Source of the DNA: an uncultured Lachnospiraceae bacterium | GTDB taxonomy: Bacteria; Bacillota; Clostridia; Lachnospirales; Lachnospiraceae | DNA: 56,436 nt | Assembly: GCA_910584585.1 (NCBI GenBank) | Contig: CAJUBP010000032.1 | Span: 1 to 56,436 of the forward strand | Reading direction: 5' to 3' | Shown: in pieces, positions 32,444 through 40,888 of the stretch | Position numbering within the stretch: position 1 is the first letter of the stretch | How the letters are laid out: every line of letters begins with the position of its first letter | Notes under the pieces: generated by a model | Told to the model about the DNA's origin: nothing | Database searches by the model: none | The model's input: the letters and a program-made list of their open reading frames with translations, nothing else | Translations under genes and position numbers: made by a program

Positions 32444-33276
32444 TGACGACGAGAAGAGATAAAATCGGAAATGTTTTCTGTCATGTCTATCTGGTTATTT
32501 TAGCAGTGGTGGCCTTTTTCCCATTGGTTTGGGTGCTGTTATGCTCTGTAAAAACATCAGGGGATCTGACTTCGAACCCCACAAGGATTCTGCCGAAGCA
32601 TTTTACCCTGGAGAATTTTCTGCATGTAATCAACGAGCTTGGGTTTGCGGAAAATATTGCAAACAGTTTGCTCATAGCTATTTCGACTACATGTATCGCC
32701 ATTGTGATTTCATCCATGGCGGCATACGGAATTGTAAGATTTTTCCCGAAGCTTGGTTCCATTATGTCTAAAGTTCTTGTGACGACTTATATGTTTCCGC
32801 CGATTTTGCTTGCAATCCCATATTCTATGGTGATGGCGAAGGCGGGACTGGTGAATACAAGAATCGGTCTGGTGATTGTCTATCTGTCTTTCAGCGTGCC
32901 TTATGCGGTATGGATGCTGGTGGGATTCTTTAAGACAGTGCCTATTGGGATTGAAGAGGCGGCAAGAGTGGACGGAGCCAATAAGCTTCAGACTTTTGTA
33001 CAGATTGTGCTTCCCCTGGTAATGCCGGGAATTGTGGCAACAGCCATTTATACATTTATCAATGCCTGGAATGAATTTTTATATTCCTTAATCTTAATTA
33101 ACAGTACAGAGAAGATGACGGTTTCGGTGGCATTGAAATCATTGCAGGGAGCAGAAATTTTAAATTGGGGAGATATGATGGCAGCATCATCTCTCGTGGT
33201 TGTCCCCTCGGTAGTATTCTTTATGTTTATTCAGAATAAGATTGCAGGCGGGATGACAGAAGGCGCAGTGAAATAG
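32443..33276 (+). CDS. ABC transporter permease, MalG type
   Basis: A 277-residue permease with six helices and the EAA motif EEAARVDGANKLQTFVQIVLP. The C-terminus MFIQNKIAGGMTEGAVK is typical of the MalG/AraQ group. It is translationally coupled to the first permease. Together with the lipoprotein it forms a CUT1-type importer. Confidence 0.92.
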   Translation: MTTRRDKIGNVFCHVYLVILAVVAFFPLVWVLLCSVKTSGDLTSNPTRILPKHFTLENFLHVINELGFAENIANSLLIAISTTCIAIVISSMAAYGIVRFFPKLGSIMSKVLVTTYMFPPILLAIPYSMVMAKAGLVNTRIGLVIVYLSFSVPYAVWMLVGFFKTVPIGIEEAARVDGANKLQTFVQIVLPLVMPGIVATAIYTFINAWNEFLYSLILINSTEKMTVSVALKSLQGAEILNWGDMMAASSLVVVPSVVFFMFIQNKIAGGMTEGAVK

Positions 33277-33296
33277 TAAATTGGAGGTAATTAAGA

Positions 33297-34409
33297 ATGA
33301 AAACAATAGGATATGCAGTAGTAGGAACAGGATATTTCGGCGCAGAGCTGGGCAGGATTATGAAGGAAGAGGAAGGAGCAAAAATTGTTGCGGTTCTTGA
33401 CCCGGAAAATGCTCAGTCTGTAGCGGAGGAACTGGGCTGCGACGTGGAAACAGATCTGGACGCCCTGTACAGCAGGGAGGATGTGGATGCAGTTATTATA
33501 GCAACGCCCAATTATTTACATAAAGAACCAGTAATCAAAGCGGCTGAACACGGGGTAAATGTTTTCTGTGAAAAACCCATTGCCCTCTCCTTCCAGGATT
33601 GCGACGAGATGGTAAGAGCCTGCCAGGACCATGATGTTGTGTTTATGGCCGGCCATGTGATGAATTTCTTCCATGGGGTACGTCATGCGAAGAAGCTGAT
33701 CAACGATGGAGTGATTGGCAAAATTCTGTACTGCCATTCTGCAAGAAACGGCTGGGAGGAAGAACAGCCCACCATTTCCTGGAAAAAAATCCGGGAGAAA
33801 TCAGGCGGTCATCTGTACCACCACATTCATGAGTTGGATTGTGTACAGTTTTTGATGGGAGGAATGCCCGAACAGGTTACTATGACAGGCGGAAATGTTG
33901 CCCATCAGGGCGACGCATTCGGGGACGAGGACGACATGCTGTTTGTAAACATGGAATTCTCGGATAACCGCTATGCTGTGCTGGAATGGGGCTCTGCGTT
34001 CCATTGGCCGGAGCATTATGTGTTGATTCAGGGAACGGAAGGAGCCATCCGGATCGATATGTGCAACTGCGGAGGAACTCTGAAAGTAAACGGAAAGGAG
34101 GAACATTTTTTAGTGCATGAATCCCAGGAAGAGGATGATGACCGTACCAGGATTTATCATGGTACAGAGATGGACGGCGCAATCATGTATGGAAAACCGG
34201 GGAAGAAACCGCCCATGTGGCTGCACAGCATTATGAAAAATGAAATGAAATACCTGAATGGAATTTTACATGGAAAAGAGGTGGATGATGAATTCCGGCC
34301 GCTGCTGACCGGTGAAGCAGCAAGAGCGGCAATCGCGACAGCGGATGCCTGCACAAAGTCGAGATTTGAGGATCGAAAAGTGAAATTAAGTGAAATCATC
34401 GGAAAATGA
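33297..34409 (+). CDS. Gfo/Idh/MocA oxidoreductase, probable NanOx (2,7-anhydro-Neu5Ac to Neu5Ac)
   Basis: A 370-residue oxidoreductase. It has a Rossmann domain (AVVGTGYFGAELGRI), the family EKP motif (CEKPIALS, about 93), and a C-terminal catalytic region with YHHIHELDCVQF. In R. gnavus the equivalent enzyme converts 2,7-anhydro-Neu5Ac to Neu5Ac through an NAD-dependent internal cycle. Its length and its position directly before an IT-type sialidase support the same role here. Confidence 0.85.
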   Translation: MKTIGYAVVGTGYFGAELGRIMKEEEGAKIVAVLDPENAQSVAEELGCDVETDLDALYSREDVDAVIIATPNYLHKEPVIKAAEHGVNVFCEKPIALSFQDCDEMVRACQDHDVVFMAGHVMNFFHGVRHAKKLINDGVIGKILYCHSARNGWEEEQPTISWKKIREKSGGHLYHHIHELDCVQFLMGGMPEQVTMTGGNVAHQGDAFGDEDDMLFVNMEFSDNRYAVLEWGSAFHWPEHYVLIQGTEGAIRIDMCNCGGTLKVNGKEEHFLVHESQEEDDDRTRIYHGTEMDGAIMYGKPGKKPPMWLHSIMKNEMKYLNGILHGKEVDDEFRPLLTGEAARAAIATADACTKSRFEDRKVKLSEIIGK

Positions 34410-34449
34410 AATAAGGTAAAATGAGGTAAAATGAGGTAAAATGAGGTAG
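34405..34449 (+). repeat. 10 bp x 4 repeat before the sialidase gene
   Basis: AGGTAAAATG is repeated in the 63 bp between the oxidoreductase and sialidase genes, upstream of the AGGAGG site. Confidence 0.8.
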
Positions 34450-34472
34450 AGTAATCAGATAGGAGGAGTATT

Positions 34473-36635
34473 ATGTATAACTATAAAAGAGTCATTTCTG
34501 TAGCAGCAGCCGCTGCATTATGTATGACGCCATTGAGCGTATCTGCACAGGAACCGCAAAGGGATGAGGCAGTTGTGCTGGAACAGGTCAGTGAATCTGC
34601 GGTGTCCCCCGTTTTTGAGATAGACGGGATTGAAATTCCGGAAGGCGCAGGCTTTCGTCTGAATGAAGAACCGGGTGCGGAAGCATTAAAATCATTAGAA
34701 CAGGGAACCATCCTTATTTCGTACAAGAGCACAAGTGAGAATGGGATTCAATCTCTGTTCAGTGTTGGGAATAGCACAGCCGGAAATCAGAACAGGCATT
34801 TCCATATTTATGTGACAAATGCCGGCGGCGTTGGAATGGAACTGCGGAATAACGATAATGTGTTCAAGTATACGCTGAATCGGCCGGCGGCTGTACGCGG
34901 CAGTTATAAAGGGGAAAGAGTGTCGAATACCGTTGCATTGAAGGCAGATAAGGCAAATGGCCAGTATAAGCTGTTTGCAAACGGAGAGTTGATTGCCACG
35001 CTGGATCAGGCGGCATTTAAGTTCATCAATGATATTACCGGAGTAGATAATGCCATGTTGGGAGGGACCATGCGCCAGGGCGCAGTTGCGTATCCCTTTG
35101 GAGGCACAATCAACAGTATCAAGGTATATCAGGATATGCTTTCTGACGAGGATCTGACGGCATTGACTGGGGAGACTGCCTATGCAAAAAACATCTTTTA
35201 CGCAGGAGACGCTACGAAATCCAATTATTTCCGTATCCCGTCTCTTCTGACCCTTAAGTCCGGCACTGTGATTGCGGCAGCGGATGCCAGATACGGCGGA
35301 ACCCATGATTCCAAGAGTAAGATCAACATGGCGTTTGCAAAAAGCACAGATGGCGGAGAAACCTGGGGACAGCCTACCTTACCTCTTAGATTTGAGGATT
35401 ATGTAGATAAGAACATTGACTGGCCCAGAGATGATGTCGGAAAGAACGTTCAGATTCAGGGAAGCGCTTCTTATATCGATCCGGTTCTTCTGGAGGATAA
35501 AGAGACAAGCCGTATTTTCCTTTTTGCGGATTTGATGCCTGCCGGAATTGGAAGCTCCAATGCTGCAGTAGGCTCCGGATTCAAAGAAATTGATGGGAAG
35601 AAGTATTTAAAACTGCGCTGGAAAGACGACGCGTCAGGAGATTACGGCTATACCATCAGAGAGAACGGCGTGATTTATAATGACGCGGCAAATACGCCGA
35701 CAGAATACAGTGTGGATGCAGAGTATAATTTATATCAGAACGGCACGGCATTGACCTGTAAACAGTATGACTATAACTTTGAAGGAACCACTTTGCTGGA
35801 GACAAAGACGGATACCGATGTAACGATGAAAGTATTCTACAAAGACGCGGTTTTCAAGGTATTTCCGACCAATTATCTGGCAATGAGATACTCTGACGAT
35901 GAGGGTGATACCTGGTCTGATTTAGAGATTGTAAGCACCTTCAAGCCGGAAGTGTCCAAGTTCCTGGTGGTAGGCCCTGGCGTAGGAATTCAGATTTCAA
36001 AGGGTGAGCATGCGGGAAGGCTGCTTGTTCCTCTGTATTCCAAATCATCTGCAGAATTAGGTTTTATGTACAGTGACGACCACGGAGATACCTGGATTTA
36101 TGTGGAGGCAGATCATTTCACAGGCGGCGCTACAGCGGAAGCGCAGATTGTGGAAATGCCGGACGGATCATTAAAAACCTATATGCGGACCGGTTCCGGA
36201 TACATTGCGGAAGTCAGCAGCGTTGACGGCGGAGAGACCTGGAGTGATCGCGTTCCTCTTTCGGGAATTGCCACAACTTCATACGGCACGCAGCTGTCTG
36301 TCATTAACTATTCACAGCCTATCGATGGAAAACCGGCGATTATACTTTCGGCCCCGAATGCAACGAACGGAAGAAAGAACGGAAAGATTTGGATTGGATT
36401 GATCAACGAGACTGGAAACTCCGGCACAGATAAGTATTCTGTGGAATGGAAATACTGCTATTCCGTTGATACGCCGCAGATGGGATATTCCTATTCCTGC
36501 TTAACTGAACTTCCGAATGGTGAGATTGGGGTATTGTATGAGAAATATGATTCCTGGTCAAGAAATGAATTACACTTAAAAAATATCCTGAAATATGAGA
36601 CATTTACGATTGATGAATTGAAAGTTCCATTTTAA
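34473..36635 (+). CDS. nanH: Secreted sialidase, CBM40-GH33, probable intramolecular trans-sialidase
   Basis: A 720-residue protein with an N-terminal signal peptide (cleavage near SVSA-QEP, about 25). A laminin-G-like CBM40 domain (about 46-235) is followed by a GH33 propeller with the FRIP arginine motif (253-256), an acid/base aspartate in GTHDSKS (about 279), and four Asp boxes (STDGGETW, SDDEGDTW, SDDHGDTW, SVDGGETW). An extra domain inserted around 370-450 matches the NanB/RgNanH group, which releases 2,7-anhydro-Neu5Ac rather than free sialic acid. There is no cell-wall anchor. The product type is inferred from architecture and neighbours. Confidence 0.9.
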   Translation: MYNYKRVISVAAAAALCMTPLSVSAQEPQRDEAVVLEQVSESAVSPVFEIDGIEIPEGAGFRLNEEPGAEALKSLEQGTILISYKSTSENGIQSLFSVGNSTAGNQNRHFHIYVTNAGGVGMELRNNDNVFKYTLNRPAAVRGSYKGERVSNTVALKADKANGQYKLFANGELIATLDQAAFKFINDITGVDNAMLGGTMRQGAVAYPFGGTINSIKVYQDMLSDEDLTALTGETAYAKNIFYAGDATKSNYFRIPSLLTLKSGTVIAAADARYGGTHDSKSKINMAFAKSTDGGETWGQPTLPLRFEDYVDKNIDWPRDDVGKNVQIQGSASYIDPVLLEDKETSRIFLFADLMPAGIGSSNAAVGSGFKEIDGKKYLKLRWKDDASGDYGYTIRENGVIYNDAANTPTEYSVDAEYNLYQNGTALTCKQYDYNFEGTTLLETKTDTDVTMKVFYKDAVFKVFPTNYLAMRYSDDEGDTWSDLEIVSTFKPEVSKFLVVGPGVGIQISKGEHAGRLLVPLYSKSSAELGFMYSDDHGDTWIYVEADHFTGGATAEAQIVEMPDGSLKTYMRTGSGYIAEVSSVDGGETWSDRVPLSGIATTSYGTQLSVINYSQPIDGKPAIILSAPNATNGRKNGKIWIGLINETGNSGTDKYSVEWKYCYSVDTPQMGYSYSCLTELPNGEIGVLYEKYDSWSRNELHLKNILKYETFTIDELKVPF

Positions 36636-36670
36636 GGCGACGCACAAAGCTCTGGCAGTTTCGTGAAATG

Positions 36671-36702
36671 AGCGGTTACCTTTAGGGGTAACCGCTTTTT
36701 TA
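36671..36702 (+). terminator. Strong terminator after the sialidase gene
   Basis: AGCGGTTACC pairs perfectly with GGTAACCGCT, followed by TTTTTT. It lies only about 30 nt before nanA, so nanA expression must come from read-through or its own start. Confidence 0.9.
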
Positions 36703-36732
36703 AAAAGGTATTGTTTGAAAGGAGAAAAAATT

Positions 36733-37650
36733 ATGAGAGATCTTGAAAAATATAAAGGAATCATCCCGGCATTTTATGCATGTTATGATAAAGACGGGAA
36801 TATCAGCCCGGATGGAGTGGAAGCCCTGACAAAATATTTTGTGGAGAAAGGCGTAAAAGGAGTTTATGTAAACGGTTCTTCCGGCGAATGTATTTATCAG
36901 AGCGTGGAGGAACGGAAACAGGTATTAGAGAGCGTCATGAAAGCGGCAGAAGGAAAGCTTACCGTAATCGCTCATGTGGCGTGCAATAATACACAGGACA
37001 GCCAGACTCTTGCCAGTCATGCGGAATCTTTGGGAGTAGACGCCATTGCGGCAATTCCGCCCATTTATTTTCATCTGCCGGAGCATGCCATGGCTCAGTA
37101 TTGGAATGATATCAGCGCGGCAGCGCCTAATACGGATTTTGTAATTTACAATATTCCCCAGCTTGCCGGGGTTGCGCTGACGCCTGGGTTATTTGCACAG
37201 ATGAGGAAGAATCCCAAGGTAATCGGGGTTAAGAATTCTTCTATGCCGGTGCAGGATATCCAGGTGTTTAAGCAGGAAGCAGGGGCGGATTATATCGTTT
37301 TCAACGGCCCGGACGAGCAGTTTATCAGCGGGCGCGTCATTGGTGCGGAAGGCGCCATCGGCGGCACTTACGGCGTGATGCCGGAATTATTCCTGAAAAT
37401 GGATGAATGCATCAAGGGAGGAAACATGGAATTGGCAAAAGAGATTCAGTACGCCTGCAATGAGATCATTTATAAAATGTGCTCTGCCCATGGAAATCTG
37501 TATGCTGTAATGAAAGCCATTTTAAAGCTGAATGAAGGGCTTGACATCGGCAGTGTAAGAGCTCCGCTTCCGGCCCTGGCTGACAATGACATGGAGATTG
37601 TAAAAGAAGCGGCCCAGATGATTTGCGAGGCCAGAAAAAAATATTTATAA
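36733..37650 (+). CDS. nanA: N-acetylneuraminate lyase
   Basis: A 305-residue DHDPS/NAL-family aldolase that splits Neu5Ac into N-acetylmannosamine and pyruvate. Features are YVNGSSGECIYQSVEERK (pyruvate-carboxylate loop), the catalytic tyrosine in FVIYNIPQLAG, and the Schiff-base lysine in IGVKNSS. ATG at 36733 follows AAAGGAGAAAAAATT. The ManNAc kinase and epimerase needed next are not in the window. Confidence 0.9.
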   Translation: MRDLEKYKGIIPAFYACYDKDGNISPDGVEALTKYFVEKGVKGVYVNGSSGECIYQSVEERKQVLESVMKAAEGKLTVIAHVACNNTQDSQTLASHAESLGVDAIAAIPPIYFHLPEHAMAQYWNDISAAAPNTDFVIYNIPQLAGVALTPGLFAQMRKNPKVIGVKNSSMPVQDIQVFKQEAGADYIVFNGPDEQFISGRVIGAEGAIGGTYGVMPELFLKMDECIKGGNMELAKEIQYACNEIIYKMCSAHGNLYAVMKAILKLNEGLDIGSVRAPLPALADNDMEIVKEAAQMICEARKKYL

Positions 37651-37822
37651 AAGATCAAAAGATTTCAGCCTGCCGGGCATGCTGTTTTGCAGCCTCCTGG
37701 CAGCCTGCAAATACATGGCAAGAAAACCCTGTGTTCCCGAGGGAAGATGTTTGCTGCACCGATTTTCAATCCGGATCAGCAAGATCTTTCCTCGGGATTT
37801 TGCTGTTAAATGCATATATATA

Positions 37823-37851
37823 TTGTGAAAAATCTTTGGATAAGGTATGAT
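37823..37851 (+). promoter_or_regulatory. Promoter before the DUF1349 remnant
   Basis: TTGTGA, 17 nt spacer, TATGAT, about 30 bp upstream of the ATG at 37880. A hairpin (TCCCGAGG with CCTCGGGA) lies upstream. Confidence 0.5.
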
Positions 37852-37879
37852 TAAGAAAAGAGGCAGGAGGCGAAAGATT

Positions 37880-38095
37880 ATGGATATGAGTAAATTTACA
37901 TGGACCAGGGAGCCAAAACAGTACACAGTCAATGAGGATACTATAGAAATTACTACAAAGCCCCATACAGATTTATGGCAGAGGACCTATTACCATTTCA
38001 GGAACGACAACGCGCCTGTGTTCCAGATGGAAACCAGTGAAAAATATTTCAGCTTTATAAGAATAAAAAATACTGTCTGGTTTGTAACCTTGTGA
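37880..38095 (+). pseudogene. Truncated DUF1349 gene
   Basis: About 58 residues match the start of DUF1349 proteins (KFTWTREPKQYTVNEDTIEI, then TDLWQRTYYHFRNDNAPVFQ and EKYFSF), after which the sequence loses the family pattern (IRIKNTVWFVTL) and stops. Full-length members are about 190 residues. Promoter and AGGAGG site are intact, so a deletion removed the 3' two-thirds. The function of the intact family (concanavalin-like fold) is poorly known. Confidence 0.75.
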
Positions 38096-38191
38096 CATTG
38101 AGAGTGCAAAACTTGTTTTTACAGCGATAATACCAGCAAGTAAGCAGATAAAAGAAATCATACTAAAATAAAGAAAAAGGAAGTGAAAAAA

Positions 38192-38671
38192 ATGGGCAGG
38201 AAACTAAAAGTATATTTGGATACGTCTGTTATCAGCCATCTGATGCAAGAAGATGTACCGGAAAAGATGGCTGATACAAGGAAACTGTGGGAAATGTTTC
38301 AAAATGGTGTGTATGAGGTATGTCTTTCTACGGTGACGCTAAAGGAAATTTCAGATTGTCCAGAACCGAAAAGGAGTGCATTGAGAGATTACTTGAAGCG
38401 GATTAAATATTCTACAATTGATATTACACAGGAAGTGTCTGAACTTGCAAAGAAGATTATCAGTATGGGAATATTGACAGAAAAAAGCCTTGATGACTGT
38501 CAGCATATCGGAGCGGCAGTATCCGGTGATTGTGATTGTATTATATCGTGGAATTTTAAGCATATTGTAAATATCAAAACTATCCGTGGCATAAAGGCTA
38601 TCACAAATCTGGAGGGTTATAAGCCGATAGAGATTTGGAGTCCGTCTGTATTATTAGAAAGTGAGGGATGA
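38192..38671 (+). CDS. PIN-domain protein, probable toxin
   Basis: A protein of about 159 residues with a PIN nuclease fold: VYLDTSVISHL at the N-terminus (first acidic residue), a central acidic residue in LKEISD, and LDDCQHIGAA...DCIISWNFKHI near the end, giving the usual Asp/Glu cluster for Mg2+-dependent RNA cleavage. The ATG at 38192 follows AGGAAGTG. It overlaps or abuts a 58-residue partner gene, giving a toxin-first module, the reverse of the classical VapBC order. Confidence 0.82.
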   Translation: MGRKLKVYLDTSVISHLMQEDVPEKMADTRKLWEMFQNGVYEVCLSTVTLKEISDCPEPKRSALRDYLKRIKYSTIDITQEVSELAKKIISMGILTEKSLDDCQHIGAAVSGDCDCIISWNFKHIVNIKTIRGIKAITNLEGYKPIEIWSPSVLLESEG

Positions 38672-38673
38672 TT

Positions 38674-38850
38674 ATGGAAAAACCTGTTTTGAGCCCAGAT
38701 TTTACAATCGAAGATATTCATAAATTGCGGGAATACAATTATGAAATGACAAAGCATATGACAGACAAGGAAAGAATGGATTATTATAATCAGGCAGGAT
38801 GGGCATTTCAACGTGAAATAGAGGAATCAAGATTACAGGAAGCGCTTTAA
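38674..38850 (+). CDS. Small partner of the PIN protein, putative antitoxin
   Basis: A 58-residue charged protein (FTIEDIHKLREYNYEMTKHM, then TDKERMDYYNQAG). The start follows GTGAGGG; an ATG at 38668 overlaps the toxin stop. No DNA-binding motif is obvious. Antitoxin function is inferred from size, overlap and position only. Confidence 0.6.
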   Translation: MEKPVLSPDFTIEDIHKLREYNYEMTKHMTDKERMDYYNQAGWAFQREIEESRLQEAL

Positions 38851-38944
38851 ATGGTGAAGATGAAAGCCTTATAATCATTTCAACATTCCAAAATACACAG
38901 GCATTTTTCGTGAAGACGAAATCAATTAGTATGGGTTATACTAG

Positions 38945-38996
38945 CTGCCAACTGCGGCTTAGGAAGGTTTTCCAGGCAGCGGTTGGCAGTTTTTTA
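38945..38996 (+). terminator. Hairpin with T-run after the PIN module
   Basis: CTGCCAACTGC pairs with GCGGTTGGCAG (one G-U), then TTTTTTT. Its interior CGGCTTAGGAAGG and the downstream GAAGTTGCCCCG resemble the core of the structured elements, so it may derive from a decayed copy. Confidence 0.65.
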
Positions 38997-39039
38997 GTGT
39001 ATCAGAAGTTGCCCCGTTCGTGTGCCCGAGCGCCATCCT

Positions 39040-39074
39040 GCCTAGAGCGTGTTTCAAGCACGCTTTAGGCTTTT
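39040..39074 (+). terminator. Second terminator before the sulfoquinovose locus
   Basis: GCCTAGAGCGTG pairs with CACGCTTTAGGC (one mismatch), 7 nt loop, then TTTTG. Confidence 0.7.
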
Positions 39075-39111
39075 GTATTCAAATATAAAAAGAACGTTGC
39101 AGTATTAGATA

Positions 39112-39126
39112 TGTGCACATTGCACA
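39112..39126. promoter_or_regulatory. Palindrome TGTGCA-CAT-TGCACA upstream of the sulfoquinovose promoter
   Basis: A perfect 6 bp inverted repeat with a 3 nt centre, about 60 bp upstream of the -35 box. It is a candidate operator for the ROK regulator or another repressor. Confidence 0.35.
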
Positions 39127-39184
39127 AATATTAATTAATAAAATTAATAAAAACGTAGAAAGAGAATTGTTTTCACCAAAACAG

Positions 39185-39213
39185 TTGACGGAACTCAGGT
39201 TGAGAAGTATAAT
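39185..39213 (+). promoter_or_regulatory. Sigma-A promoter of the sulfoquinovose operon
   Basis: TTGACG, 17 nt spacer, TATAAT. Predicted start about 39220, giving a leader of about 110 nt before the transaldolase gene. Confidence 0.75.
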
Positions 39214-39230
39214 TTAATCATCAAAAGCAA

Positions 39231-39287
39231 GGAATTGCACAGCAGAATAGAAATTTCATAAAAGAGACCTGCCTGTGCAATTTTTTT
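39231..39287 (+). terminator. Leader terminator/attenuator of the sulfoquinovose operon
   Basis: AATTGCACAG (39233-39242) pairs with CTGTGCAATT (39273-39282) and is followed by TTTTT, between the promoter and the first gene. It would stop transcription after about 65-70 nt unless relieved. Confidence 0.7.
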
Positions 39288-39330
39288 ACCACAATTAATT
39301 AATAATTTTAATCAAAAGGAGGAACAAACC

Positions 39331-40017
39331 ATGAAGTATTTTTTGGACAGCGCTAAAATCGAGGAGATTAAGGAAGCTTATCACAGCTTCGGCATTGATG
39401 GGGTTACCACAAATCCAAGACACATTATGGTAAGCGGAAAGCCGTTTTTGACGGTCATCCAGGAGATGGGAGACTGGGTAAAGGAAGAGGGAATCGAAGG
39501 CTATGAGAAGTTCCCTATTTCGGTGGAAATCAATCCCCACCTGGCAGACGCAGATGCAATGGTGGCGGAAGGAAAGAAGATTGCAGCAGTCTGCAGCAAC
39601 TTTGTCATCAAAATTCCCTGTACGGAAGCAGGCGTGGAAGCAGCCAGACGGCTGGAAGCAGAAGGGGTGCGCACAAATCTGACGCTGGTATTTTCACCGG
39701 CGCAGGCAATCTGGGCCGGCAAGAACCATTCCCTGTTCGTATCTCCTTTCATCGGCTGGAAAGAAGCCAACGGGGAGGACTGCAAAGCTTATATTCAGAA
39801 TATCGTGGACATTTATAAAAATTATGGCTACTATGGAAAAACACAGATTATCTGTGCCGCTCTGCGGACGCCGAAGCAGATTGTGGACTGCGCAGTGGCA
39901 GGAGCGGATATCGTGACTACGGGGCTGGCAGTATACAAAGACAGCATCAAGCATGCGTTTACCAACCAGGGGCTTGGAATATTTACCGACGCGTGGGATC
40001 AGACGGCTGCAGAATAG
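39331..40017 (+). CDS. Transaldolase family protein, probable 6-deoxy-6-sulfofructose transaldolase (SftT)
   Basis: A 228-residue transaldolase of the short fructose-6-phosphate-aldolase/TalC group: KYFLDSAKIEEIKEA start, GVTTNPRHI, Schiff-base lysine in FVIKIPCTEAG, and NLTLVFSPAQAIWA. In the sulfo-TAL pathway this enzyme transfers a three-carbon unit from sulfofructose to glyceraldehyde 3-phosphate, releasing 3-sulfolactaldehyde. Its neighbours (DUF4867 isomerase, sulfoquinovosidase) support that role rather than pentose metabolism. AAAGGAGG precedes the ATG. Confidence 0.85.
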   Translation: MKYFLDSAKIEEIKEAYHSFGIDGVTTNPRHIMVSGKPFLTVIQEMGDWVKEEGIEGYEKFPISVEINPHLADADAMVAEGKKIAAVCSNFVIKIPCTEAGVEAARRLEAEGVRTNLTLVFSPAQAIWAGKNHSLFVSPFIGWKEANGEDCKAYIQNIVDIYKNYGYYGKTQIICAALRTPKQIVDCAVAGADIVTTGLAVYKDSIKHAFTNQGLGIFTDAWDQTAAE

Positions 40018-40027
40018 GAGGAAAGTT

Positions 40028-40882
40028 ATGAAAATCGGATTTATCGGGCTTGGCATCATGGGGGAATCCATGAGTGAGAATATTGTAAAGAAACATGACG
40101 ATACGGTATATGTGTTTGATTTTGTAAAAGAAAAAAGGGAGCTTTTGGCTTCCAAAGGGGCGGTAGCCTGCGAGAGTTCTCTGGAGGTTGCGAAAAAGGC
40201 GGATGTGATTATTTCCATGGTTCCAAAGTCAGAGCATTCCATGGCAGTTTATCAGGAAGTAAAGGAAGCCATGGACAGCAGTAAGATTTGCATTGATATG
40301 AGCACGATAGAGCCGTCCGTCTCTGTGGAAATTTCTAAGATGATCAAAGCAGCCGGCGCGCAGTTTGCGGACGCGCCGGTGGTGAAATCCAAGCCGGCGG
40401 CAATTGCGGGAAAACTGGGAATCTATGTGGGCTGCGAGGAAGCGTTGTTTGAAAAAATTCAGCCGATTCTTTCTTACATGGGTGAAAATATAATTCGGAT
40501 GGGCGAAAATGGAAAAGGACTGGTAATGAAAATCTGCCACAATGCGCTGGTATCCCAGATTCAAAACGGCGTGAATGAGACATTGACGCTGGCAGGTACA
40601 TACGGAATCGGCGTGGATTTATTCACAACAGCTATTTCTTATGGCGGAGGCCAGAATTTCTATTTGGACAGCAAGGCGGCGCCCATCCGGGATGAGGACT
40701 ATACAACGGCTTTTTCCGTGGAAAATATGTATAAGGATGTCAACATCTGCATGGGCATGGCGAAAGAGCAGGGGATTGAGATGCCTGGAGAAGCGGCGGC
40801 TAAAGGGGTATATGACAAAGCTATGGAGGCCGGCTATGGCAAAGAGGATTTCTGCGCCACAATAAAAGCAGTGAGAGGATGA
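40028..40882 (+). CDS. 3-hydroxyacid dehydrogenase family, probable 3-sulfolactaldehyde reductase
   Basis: A 284-residue HIBADH/YihU-like dehydrogenase: KIGFIGLGIMGESMSENI Rossmann motif, DAPVVKSKPAAIAGKLGIYV substrate loop, and catalytic lysine in GLVMKICHN. YihU-type enzymes reduce 3-sulfolactaldehyde to 2,3-dihydroxypropane-1-sulfonate (DHPS). The substitution of SKPAAI for the usual GG/S loop fits a non-carboxylate (sulfonate) substrate but is not proof. ATG at 40028 after AGGAGGAAAGTT, 10 nt after the transaldolase stop. Confidence 0.85.
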   Translation: MKIGFIGLGIMGESMSENIVKKHDDTVYVFDFVKEKRELLASKGAVACESSLEVAKKADVIISMVPKSEHSMAVYQEVKEAMDSSKICIDMSTIEPSVSVEISKMIKAAGAQFADAPVVKSKPAAIAGKLGIYVGCEEALFEKIQPILSYMGENIIRMGENGKGLVMKICHNALVSQIQNGVNETLTLAGTYGIGVDLFTTAISYGGGQNFYLDSKAAPIRDEDYTTAFSVENMYKDVNICMGMAKEQGIEMPGEAAAKGVYDKAMEAGYGKEDFCATIKAVRG

Positions 40883-40888
40883 AAAAAT

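Noticed and set aside
39331..40017. Pentose-phosphate transaldolase
   Set aside because: The operon context (DUF4867 isomerase, YihU-like reductase, sulfoquinovosidase, TauE exporter) favours sulfofructose transaldolase.
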